Of a stretch of 6,223 nt of DNA, positions 1 to 5,427 are shown piece after piece. The notes below the pieces were generated by a model. The model did no database searches. It was not told the origin of the DNA and saw only the letters and a list, made by a program, of their open reading frames with translations. The position numbers and the translations under genes were made by a program. Each line of letters begins with the position of its first letter. Position 1 is the first letter of the stretch. Source of the DNA: an uncultured bacterium (GTDB lineage: Bacteria > Patescibacteriota > Minisyncoccia > SW-4-49-11); assembly GCA_913060955.1 (NCBI GenBank), contig CAJXTH010000046.1, positions 1-6,223 of the forward strand, written 5' to 3'.

Positions 1-303
1 TGAAATATCAATTTGCCCAGACTGAGCCGTACATCCCGGCTGACAGATTGCAACCCCACCTGTTACTAGATCGATTGGATCTCCTACCAAGGGAATACCG
101 GTAGGGATATTTCCATTATTCTCTCTTTGGTACTGGCTGATTGCGAGTTGGAGGGCTCTGACTTCGGATCGTCGCTCAGTATCACGCGCTCGTCCTAATT
201 GAACATTTGGCTGGATAAAGACAATTCCAATTGATAGCAGAATTGTGAGCAACACAACTGTCATGAGAACTTCTAACAAGGTAACTCCTGCTTGGTATTT
301 CAT
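1..303 (-). CDS. Type IV pilin-like prepilin, 5' part only (runs off the left edge)
   Basis: The first 101 codons are present; the gene continues past position 1. The protein starts MKYQAG|VTLLEVLMTVVLL, a class III (prepilin) signal peptide: short basic leader, cleavage after Gly6, Glu11 as the +5 glutamate of the mature protein, then a hydrophobic helix to about residue 30. Residues 38-70 (ARDTERRSEVRALQLAISQY, then a NNGNIPTG stretch) continue the amphipathic helix and lead into the globular head, in a pattern I associate with Patescibacteria pilins. Cys88 and Cys91 are visible near the truncated end. By family, it would be processed by a prepilin peptidase and assembled into a type IV pilus or pseudopilus. 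Its ATG is one base after the TAG of the upstream prepilin gene, so the two are almost certainly cotranscribed and probably translationally coupled; no clear Shine-Dalgarno precedes it. Major, minor or pseudopilin status cannot be decided without the rest. Confidence 0.88.
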   Translation of the reverse strand, partial: MKYQAGVTLLEVLMTVVLLTILLSIGIVFIQPNVQLGRARDTERRSEVRALQLAISQYQRENNGNIPTGIPLVGDPIDLVTGGVAICQPGCTAQSGQIDIS

Positions 304-304
304 A

Positions 305-2560
305 CTACTGTCGTATTGTTAAGAATCCATCGGGAATAGCCCACCAACCGATATCTTCGGCTGCGTGAGCATTACAGACATTTGCGTCCATTTCACAAAA
401 TCGGACTTCAGCTCCAGTTTGCGTAATATTGCGTGCTTCGTTAATCTCCCCATTCTCGGCACCGTTGTTGGTCTGATTTTCCACAAAAACGAGTGGGACA
501 TCATCGAAGCTGGTTCCAAATGTAATAGGAGCCCATTCACTATTCTCCTCACTCACAGTCGCAATATGAGAGTTCTGCTCAAATAAGTTAATTCCAGGTG
601 CTACCGCAATCCAGCCAATCTGAGCAGATCCGTAGCTGGTCTCACAGGCATTTTCGTTGGTATCATCATGGAAACAGAGTCCGGCTTCAAATTGATCTCC
701 AGAGGCGTTAATAAACCGAACATCTACCGGACTATCAACCTGTCCGATTCCTTGACCAGTGTTTTGAACCGCTCCAAACATAATCGGGGTTCCAAGATTT
801 TCTCCCATGGTAATAATCGAAGTGTTATTCGGAAATCCTCCAGATTGAGTAAATGTCCCTACCTCAATTCCATTGACCAATGAAGCTGCAAATCCGTCAA
901 TCACCACATATGCTCCACTCTCCGTTCCGCTTGTACCGCAACCGACTACTCCAACTCCATCAGAATCACACAGCCGAACTTCAGCAGAAGTGCTCGTAAC
1001 GTTCCGCACTTCAAAGACAAGCGCTGGATCAGAAGATTCTTCCTGGGCCGTTCCGATAATTACTGGGTTTGTATACTCATCATAGGTAATTGTTGCCCAT
1101 CCACCATTTGTAGATGTAAATGTTCCCGCCTCTCCTAGCCGATATTCAGTAAGAGCTCCGGCTCCTCCAGAACTCGAGTCAGTTGTGATAAGCCCTGATG
1201 GGATAGCAAGCCAGGCGACTGTTTCTCCTGTGTGAGAATCACATAACGATCTATCAATATCCATCTCACAATATCGAACATTCGCTCCCGTCGAGGTAAT
1301 ATTGCGCGCCTCATTCACCTCTCCATTTTGCCCCCCGTTGTTTGTTTGATTTTCAACGACCATAACAGGAGCAGCTGAAAATGTTTCGGTAAAAGAAATT
1401 GTCTGCCAGACATCAGAACTCTGAGATACCGTCCCTTGATCGAGTGTCTGATCAAATGGATTATTTCCGGGCTCAATTGCAAGCCAAGCAACCTCAGTGG
1501 AAGGATACCCGGTATCACAACTATTATCGTTTTCGCTATGACAGACAGCTATTTGAAAGCCAGTAGTCGTAGTTCCTTGAACACGGCCTTCCACAGGAGC
1601 TCCTCCAGGAACATTCTGAACTGTAGTAAATACCAATGGGTTGGTTGAAAAAGATCCCGCATAGGAAACAGCTGTCCAACCATTATTAATATTACGCGTA
1701 GTACTAATTTTTCCTGCTTCTACCCCAGATAATCCAGACAAGTCATCTAAATCAAGTACAATATATCCAGCAACTTTATCGGTGTGATTTCCACATCCGT
1801 CCCGGACTCCTGGAGTCTGACAAAGTCTCATCTCAGCCGAAGTTCCGGTAACATTTTGAACTTCAAATACAAGGGCAGATTCTTGTGTATCATCTGTATT
1901 GGTTGTTCCGATGACTATCGGATCACCATACGAACCTTGGAAATTAATTGTATTCCAGGTTCCTGCTGGATTGGTATTACTCGAAGTAAAGGTTCCAGCT
2001 TCCCCTACAGCGGGAAGGTCATTTGATCCAGGACTTACCGAGTCATCAACAGCCCCCAGAATATCCGCGGCAAGTAAATAATTTTGACTCTGACTCGTTA
2101 CTCCGGTTATTGATTCCAGATACACATTTCCCAGTTGTTCAACCAGTGACACCGTCCCCTCACCTCCGCTTTGGTTGGTTGGATAGGTTACTGTGACAGT
2201 TACTTGTTTTTGGGTGTTTTCTGTAGATACGTCTGCTATACCAACTCTTCGGGTGTAGCCATCGACCGAGTCATCAGTTGGTTGCGGGGTCGTAATAAAC
2301 TCCCACTGTCCCGCGGTAAATTGGAGCGCCATGTCCGAATCGTCTGCCAAGTTATCAAAGGCTACGGAGTCTCGATCACGAATTGACCGAACCGCAGTCA
2401 TACCTTCTTCTGCAATTGTAAGAGCTCGCTCTTTGGCAGCCGAAGTCTGGTTTGCTCGCTGAGAAAAAATCACCGCTGCGGCAATTCCAGAGGCAGCCAA
2501 AGCAAAAATGGTACCCGCTAAGAGAACTTCAATAACACTGTATCCGTGGTTTCGTTTCAT
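305..2560 (-). CDS. Very large prepilin-type protein with six H-type-lectin-like repeats (putative pilus adhesin)
   Basis: 751 residues, several times longer than a normal pilin. Residues 1-34 are a class III signal peptide: MKRNHG|YSVIEVLLAG, cleavage after Gly6, Glu11 as mature Glu5, hydrophobic helix to about residue 32. Residues 40-150 resemble a PilV-like minor pilin domain (IAEEGMTAVRSIRDRD at 49-64, then beta-rich sequence). From about 186 to the end come six repeats of roughly 80-93 residues (186-271, 279-365, 373-456, 476-556, 564-656, 664-746), each with the plan G-x-F/V...W..I.F...P.v.......n.T.tg..v+.C......C......v.W.AI..G. This resembles the H-type lectin fold family common in bacterial surface proteins. 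Each repeat has exactly two cysteines (247/256, 340/348, 431/440, 531/541, 629/639, 722/729) and there are none elsewhere, suggesting one disulfide per repeat. Repeats 1-3 and 4-6 are two copies of one block. The likely role is a pilus-displayed, carbohydrate-binding adhesin. Prepilin status is near certain; lectin function is inferred. Confidence 0.88.
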   Translation of the reverse strand: MKRNHGYSVIEVLLAGTIFALAASGIAAAVIFSQRANQTSAAKERALTIAEEGMTAVRSIRDRDSVAFDNLADDSDMALQFTAGQWEFITTPQPTDDSVDGYTRRVGIADVSTENTQKQVTVTVTYPTNQSGGEGTVSLVEQLGNVYLESITGVTSQSQNYLLAADILGAVDDSVSPGSNDLPAVGEAGTFTSSNTNPAGTWNTINFQGSYGDPIVIGTTNTDDTQESALVFEVQNVTGTSAEMRLCQTPGVRDGCGNHTDKVAGYIVLDLDDLSGLSGVEAGKISTTRNINNGWTAVSYAGSFSTNPLVFTTVQNVPGGAPVEGRVQGTTTTGFQIAVCHSENDNSCDTGYPSTEVAWLAIEPGNNPFDQTLDQGTVSQSSDVWQTISFTETFSAAPVMVVENQTNNGGQNGEVNEARNITSTGANVRYCEMDIDRSLCDSHTGETVAWLAIPSGLITTDSSSGGAGALTEYRLGEAGTFTSTNGGWATITYDEYTNPVIIGTAQEESSDPALVFEVRNVTSTSAEVRLCDSDGVGVVGCGTSGTESGAYVVIDGFAASLVNGIEVGTFTQSGGFPNNTSIITMGENLGTPIMFGAVQNTGQGIGQVDSPVDVRFINASGDQFEAGLCFHDDTNENACETSYGSAQIGWIAVAPGINLFEQNSHIATVSEENSEWAPITFGTSFDDVPLVFVENQTNNGAENGEINEARNITQTGAEVRFCEMDANVCNAHAAEDIGWWAIPDGFLTIRQ
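323..1135 (-). repeat. Lectin-like block B (repeats 4-6) of the large prepilin
   Basis: Codons 476-746. Domains B1 476-556 (893-1135), B2 564-656 (593-871), B3 664-746 (323-571). Shared stretches with block A include GEAGTFTS at the start, ALVFEV.NVT.TSAE.RLC in the first domain, and VVEN/VFVEN followed by QTNNG..NGE.NEARNIT in the third. In the best-matched 20 codons of A3/B3, 17 residues are identical, yet 8 of those 17 codons differ synonymously, so the duplication is old and the protein sequence has been held by selection. A Ser/Gly/Ala linker (about 457-470) joins the blocks. Confidence 0.82.
1193..2005 (-). repeat. Lectin-like block A (repeats 1-3) of the large prepilin
   Basis: Codons 186-456. 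Three degenerate domains: A1 codons 186-271 (1748-2005), A2 279-365 (1466-1726), A3 373-456 (1193-1444). Each carries a tryptophan early in the domain, a cysteine pair, and an aromatic-rich closing strand (GYIVLD, AWLAIEPG, AWLAIPSG). A1 aligns best with B1, A2 with B2 and A3 with B3 of the second block, at a constant offset of 285-291 residues. The whole three-domain block was therefore duplicated, rather than single domains independently. Confidence 0.82.
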
Positions 2561-2594
2561 GAGTATTGGTTTTTCGGATCACGTTCTTTATCCT

Positions 2595-2603
2595 ATTGTA
2601 CCA
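2595..2603 (-). promoter_or_regulatory. Possible extended -10 promoter for the prepilin genes
   Basis: The minus strand reads TGGTACAAT in the 49-base gap between the transferase stop and the large prepilin ATG: an extended -10 (TGn + TACAAT, five of six consensus bases). No good -35 lies 16-18 bases upstream, which extended -10 promoters tolerate. The predicted start would be near 2588, leaving a leader of about 28 bases with no strong Shine-Dalgarno. It would let the pilin genes be expressed apart from hrcA-grpE. No terminator is visible before it, so read-through is also possible. Confidence 0.4.
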
Positions 2604-2609
2604 TATCTT

Positions 2610-3680
2610 TTAGTCACTCTTGGCCTCTCGGTTCCCGACAATCCAAGTTATCCCCAAAGAGAGACCGACAAGTGTAATCGCTCCCAGAGCAAAGACAATT
2701 GCTTTTCCTCGTGTTTGCAACACCAGAGCACTCATTCCAAAAATGAGGCTCAGACCATACATCACCCCGACAGCCTGTCGTTGAGTAAGCCCAAGCTGGA
2801 GCAACTTATGATGAAAGTGTCGATTATCTGCCTGAAAAATTGACTGTCCAGCTGCTAACCGCTGAGAGATAACACTGACCGCATCCAAAATAGGGAAAGC
2901 AAACACGAGCGAAGCAGTAGCCATCTTTCCTCCGCTCACGATAGCAAGAATTCCCATGATATACCCCAGAAACATACTCCCATAGGTCCCCAAGAAAATT
3001 TTGGATGGATACCAATTAAATCGTAAAAATCCAAGGTAGAGACCTGCCAGCAGCGCGCATAATATTGCAATATGAACCTGCCCCACAAACGGAGTCATGG
3101 CAAGCACAAATAGCACCCCAAACCCAATTACTCCCACACCACCAGCAAGACCATCGATCCCATCGAGCCAGTTCACCACGTTCATCAGCCCAACAATCCA
3201 CAAAATAGAAATAATATCTGCTGGAAGTGACACCATGACAGGACCTACGCCGATATTCCAAATATCGAGTGAAACCAGCTCTCCGAACGGAATCATGATG
3301 GCGTCAATTCCGATACCAGAAGCAACCACTACTAGAGCAATTGCCACTTGAACTCCGAGTTGAATATGCCAAGAAAGATCCTTCTTTTCATCCCAATATC
3401 CATACCCGAGGACCATCAGCGCTCCCACGAGCATTCCCCAGTATTTGGCGTCATTGGGAATCCATCCAACCGCCATAAGGATCATAACTCCTAGTATAAA
3501 GAGAGGAATAATCACCAGTCCTCCAATTCGGGCCTTAAAGTCAGAATGGATGTCCCGATCTCGACGCTTCTCGGCATATAAATTACGCACCCAATCTTTG
3601 GGTAATAATAGACCAAATAATGCCACGCTTATCCCAAAAGAAAGTGCCAGGATACTCAAGAAGTCGATAAATCCAACCAT
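2610..3680 (-). CDS. Polyprenyl-phosphate sugar-1-phosphate transferase (WecA/MraY-type, glycosyltransferase 4 family)
   Basis: A 356-residue polytopic membrane protein of normal family length, with about ten hydrophobic segments. By family it transfers a HexNAc-1-phosphate from a UDP-sugar to undecaprenyl phosphate on the cytoplasmic face, the first step of a surface glycan. Landmarks in order: RIGGLVI (51-57), YGYWDEKKDL (93-102, position of the usual DDxxDL), NVVNWLDGIDGLAGG (167-181, with the conserved Asp173 and Asp176), FNWYPSKIFLGTYGSMFLG (221-239) and DNRHFHHKLLQLG (285-297, the HxHH loop typical of the WecA branch). Two deviations stand out: Glu98 replaces the second Asp of the DD pair, and Thr232 replaces the Asp of the usual GDxGS motif. 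The HxHH loop and lack of MraY-specific stretches favour WecA/TagO-like over MraY, but the substrate cannot be assigned. It starts 3 bases after grpE and probably shares its transcript; no clear Shine-Dalgarno. Confidence 0.88.
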   Translation of the reverse strand: MVGFIDFLSILALSFGISVALFGLLLPKDWVRNLYAEKRRDRDIHSDFKARIGGLVIIPLFILGVMILMAVGWIPNDAKYWGMLVGALMVLGYGYWDEKKDLSWHIQLGVQVAIALVVVASGIGIDAIMIPFGELVSLDIWNIGVGPVMVSLPADIISILWIVGLMNVVNWLDGIDGLAGGVGVIGFGVLFVLAMTPFVGQVHIAILCALLAGLYLGFLRFNWYPSKIFLGTYGSMFLGYIMGILAIVSGGKMATASLVFAFPILDAVSVISQRLAAGQSIFQADNRHFHHKLLQLGLTQRQAVGVMYGLSLIFGMSALVLQTRGKAIVFALGAITLVGLSLGITWIVGNREAKSD

Positions 3681-3683
3681 ATG

Positions 3684-4223
3684 CTAGGAAGAGACCTTCA
3701 CTCGGGCAGACCGAATAACACGTCCGTTTAACTTGTATCCAACTTGCAGTACTTCAGTCACTGTTTCTTCTCCCTCACCTTCTGAGACTTCAACCGCTTC
3801 CTGCTCATGAGGATTAAACGGACTTCCGAGAGGATCAATAACTTCCACCCCTTGCTCTTCAAGGATATCCATCATTTGCTTCAAAATAAACTCCATTCCT
3901 TGTACCCAAGAATTCCCTTGCAAGTCTGCTGGGACATGCGTCACTGCCATCCGGTAGTTATCAAAAATTGGAATCAGTTCTTCGAGTAACCGAGCATTCG
4001 CAAACTTGACCAAGTCCTGCTTTTCTTGAGCCACTGTTTTTTTGAGGTTCTGGTAGTCAGCCTGAGCTCGTTTCCACCCTTCCAAATACTGATCTCGCTC
4101 CGCGGTGAGCTGCTCCTCAACACTCAACTCTGGCTGCTCTTGTTCTTGCTCTTCTACAGCCTGATCTACAGTCTGATCTGTAAGTTCTGGTTCCGGTTGT
4201 TGGTGCTTATTCTTCTTCGTCAT
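3684..4223 (-). CDS. grpE: Nucleotide exchange factor GrpE
   Basis: 179 residues, normal for GrpE. It is the co-chaperone that makes DnaK release ADP in the cytoplasmic DnaK-DnaJ-GrpE folding cycle. Residues 1-40 are the usual disordered Glu/Gln-rich tail; about 38-75 form the long dimerising helix (WKRAQADYQNLKKTVAQEK); ELIPIFDNYRMAV (82-94) matches the family's LLPVxDNxERA segment; the C-terminal beta domain shows SPFNPHEQEAV (134-144) and VGYKLNGRVIRSARVKV (161-177), the GrpE signature. The start overlaps the last 17 bases of hrcA in another frame, which indicates coupled translation; the ATG sits in CATATG with no Shine-Dalgarno. dnaK and dnaJ do not follow; a membrane glycosyltransferase comes next, so the DnaK partner must be encoded elsewhere. 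Confidence 0.95.
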   Translation of the reverse strand: MTKKNKHQQPEPELTDQTVDQAVEEQEQEQPELSVEEQLTAERDQYLEGWKRAQADYQNLKKTVAQEKQDLVKFANARLLEELIPIFDNYRMAVTHVPADLQGNSWVQGMEFILKQMMDILEEQGVEVIDPLGSPFNPHEQEAVEVSEGEGEETVTEVLQVGYKLNGRVIRSARVKVSS

Positions 4224-4935
4224 ATGTTTCGTTATCTGGATTTAATACGTACTCAATAAGGGCAATGTTTTTTGCATACTGCATGCTTTTGGGTCCAATC
4301 ATGACTATTGTACCATCGTCTCCGTCAAAGTCACACCGTCCTACGATCACTGAGTACTTTTGCATAGGTTTGATCGGGTTTTCCTCCCCGATATACAACT
4401 CATATCCTCCCCGCGCAATGCCCCGACCAATCTCGTCGATATGATGTCGGACATCCTCCAAGTCGTCCAGAGCCTCCCGCACAAACTCCATAGAAGAAAA
4501 ATATGGCTGAGATAAAAAGTGTGACATTCCTTCTTCGAAGACCATGTCAGAAGAGAGTTTTCCCATCGTCAGATTCTGGGACTCCTGAGCAATGGAGGTT
4601 AACAATTGCTTGAGCTGGATGTGAATCTCGTTCATGCGATTAAGATCATCCATAAGCTTGTGAGCAACGGTTGCATACTGCCGCAACAACTCCTGTCGAG
4701 CAAGCAGTCGATTGACATAATGCCGATACCCTCGATCCGTAGGGACTCGTCCAGAAGAAGTATGCAGCTGCCCCAGGTATCCATCTTGTTCTAATTCATA
4801 GAGCTCATTCCGGATCGTAGCGCTGGAATACGGCAAATTATACTGCTTGAGCAACTGAAAAGACGACACTGGCTGAGCAGTGCGAATGTATTCCATAATT
4901 ACATACTCGAGAATCTGTTCTTTTCGTTCTGTCAT
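4207..4935 (-). CDS. hrcA: Heat-inducible transcription repressor HrcA (short form)
   Basis: 242 residues against roughly 340 in well-studied HrcA proteins. HrcA represses heat-shock genes by binding CIRCE operators and depends on GroE for activity. The N-terminal winged helix is well conserved: TERKEQILEYVIMEYI (2-17), YSSATIRNELYELEQDGYL (36-54, recognition helix), then HTSSGRVPTDRGYRHYV (58-74). The C-terminal GAF-like core also remains: ELYIGEEN (179-186), then TIVMIGPKSMQYAKNIALIE (209-228). The missing length is in the middle, where the inserted dimerising domain of longer HrcAs lies; residues 80-175 are helical and charged instead. First gene of the hrcA-grpE-transferase operon, with its own promoter 8 bases upstream. 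The start is supported by alignment of residues 2-17 with the family. No CIRCE element is visible near it. Confidence 0.93.
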   Translation of the reverse strand: MTERKEQILEYVIMEYIRTAQPVSSFQLLKQYNLPYSSATIRNELYELEQDGYLGQLHTSSGRVPTDRGYRHYVNRLLARQELLRQYATVAHKLMDDLNRMNEIHIQLKQLLTSIAQESQNLTMGKLSSDMVFEEGMSHFLSQPYFSSMEFVREALDDLEDVRHHIDEIGRGIARGGYELYIGEENPIKPMQKYSVIVGRCDFDGDDGTIVMIGPKSMQYAKNIALIEYVLNPDNETYDEEE

Positions 4936-4943
4936 ATGGACTT

Positions 4944-4973
4944 ATTATACAGAATGATTGGACTAAAAATCAA
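4944..4973 (-). promoter_or_regulatory. Sigma70-type promoter of the hrcA operon, predicted leaderless
   Basis: The minus strand has TTGATT (4968-4973), an 18-base spacer, and a perfect TATAAT (4944-4949). Only 8 bases separate TATAAT from the ATG of hrcA at 4933-4935. Transcription usually starts about 7 bases after the -10, so the mRNA would begin 0-2 bases before the ATG, leaving no room for a Shine-Dalgarno. No CIRCE (TTAGCACTC-N9-GAGTGCTAA) overlaps it. Confidence 0.8.
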
Positions 4974-4977
4974 GACA

Positions 4978-5008
4978 AAACCCTCTTTACTAGTTGTAAA
5001 GAGGGTTT
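4978..5008 (-). terminator. Rho-independent terminator of the small membrane protein gene
   Basis: A perfect 13-bp inverted repeat (AAACCCTCTTTAC / GTAAAGAGGGTTT) with a 5-base loop. On the minus strand the stem ends GGGTTT and is followed by TGTCTTGATTTTT, a U-rich tail. It begins 19 bases after the TGA stop of the small membrane gene. The plus-strand tail (AACTTCG) is poor and no plus-strand gene needs it, so the minus orientation is chosen. Its tail runs into the -35 of the hrcA promoter. Confidence 0.85.
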
Positions 5009-5027
5009 AACTTCGTGATGAATTGTG

Positions 5028-5396
5028 TCAGATCGACTGAATGCCGGTCCAAAGAAGAATCAGAAGAGCATTAAATGCTAAGAACAAAAAGAACCGAGAG
5101 TATTTATTATCATTCAGCTCCCCACAAGGAGACAGTCGAGCTTCCTTTGTCTCAAAATAGACAAGGAAGCCAAATAGGAAGAGTCTTAGCCCTCCTGCAA
5201 GCCAAACACCTATTTTTGGACTTGTAGGAAATAGTTCTCGAAAGAATGACTCTGGAGCTACTAGTGCGATGAGAAACATCCCAAAAAGCACTCCAACAAC
5301 CAACTTTCCTGAAAAATCTGGAATGTCAATTACTCTCGTGTGAACGAGAGTCAAGAATCCAAAGACTACGATTATGAAAAAAAGGGCAGCTAGCAT
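5028..5396 (-). CDS. Small four-helix membrane protein of unknown function
   Basis: I do not recognise this protein. From the chosen start it has 122 residues and four likely membrane helices (about 2-18, 31-47, 62-81, 101-118), short loops, and a polar loop with a single cysteine (ETKEARLSPCGELNDNKYSR, 82-101). The frame is open up to an ATG at 5429 (133 residues), but that ATG overlaps the best -10 element and adds a polar, Cys-rich lead (MCSCPRCMENT) before a helix. The internal ATG at 5394-5396 has GGAG six bases upstream, so I prefer it; an ATG at 5408 is a third option. It lies between lepA and hrcA with its own likely promoter and a strong terminator, so it appears to be a single-gene unit. 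Expression as a protein is likely from these signals; function is open. Confidence 0.72.
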   Translation of the reverse strand: MLAALFFIIVVFGFLTLVHTRVIDIPDFSGKLVVGVLFGMFLIALVAPESFFRELFPTSPKIGVWLAGGLRLFLFGFLVYFETKEARLSPCGELNDNKYSRFFLFLAFNALLILLWTGIQSI

Positions 5397-5402
5397 AGTG
5401 TT

Positions 5403-5406
5403 CTCC
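5403..5406 (-). promoter_or_regulatory. Shine-Dalgarno GGAG that decides the start of the small membrane gene
   Basis: The minus strand reads GGAG-AACACT-ATG, with the ATG at 5394-5396. The six-base spacing is close to ideal. The ATGs at 5429 and 5408 have no comparable site. It is the best-placed Shine-Dalgarno among the starts in this window. Confidence 0.6.
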
Positions 5407-5427
5407 ATGCATCTAGGACAAGAGCAC

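Noticed and set aside
323..2005. The internal repeats as a CRISPR array, tandem DNA repeat or phase-variable slippage tract
   Set aside because: The repetition is at the protein level with strong synonymous divergence; there are no short identical DNA units and no long homopolymer tract that could switch the frame.
2726..2752. CTCATT-CCAAA-AATGAG inverted repeat beside an AGCACTC half-site resembling CIRCE
   Set aside because: It is inside the transferase coding region, only six base pairs long, and the second CIRCE half (GAGTGCTAA) is missing at the required spacing. It fits coding-sequence coincidence.
2508..2843. Plus-strand open frame of 111 codons
   Set aside because: It lies opposite the end of the transferase and the start of the large prepilin, both clearly real by family motifs. 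It has no Shine-Dalgarno, no recognisable motif, and spans the intergenic gap in antisense. The other plus-strand frames across 319-6217 are shadows for the same reason.
3684..4935. The hrcA-grpE region as a sign of a Firmicute genome
   Set aside because: lepA near hrcA-grpE is common in Firmicutes, but dnaK is missing downstream, HrcA is short, ribosome sites are weak, and the prepilins have a Patescibacteria-like pattern.
4978..5008. The 13-bp inverted repeat as a CIRCE-like HrcA operator
   Set aside because: The arms (AAACCCTCTTTAC) share no core with TTAGCACTC, and the loop is 5 rather than 9 bases. Its position just after a stop codon and its U-rich minus-strand tail fit a terminator better.
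5011..5030. UGA read as glycine (as in Gracilibacteria/Absconditabacteria)
   Set aside because: The only UGA that matters, ending the small membrane gene, sits 19 bases before a terminator, and read-through would add only seven residues. The other genes end in TAA or TAG and contain no in-frame TGA.
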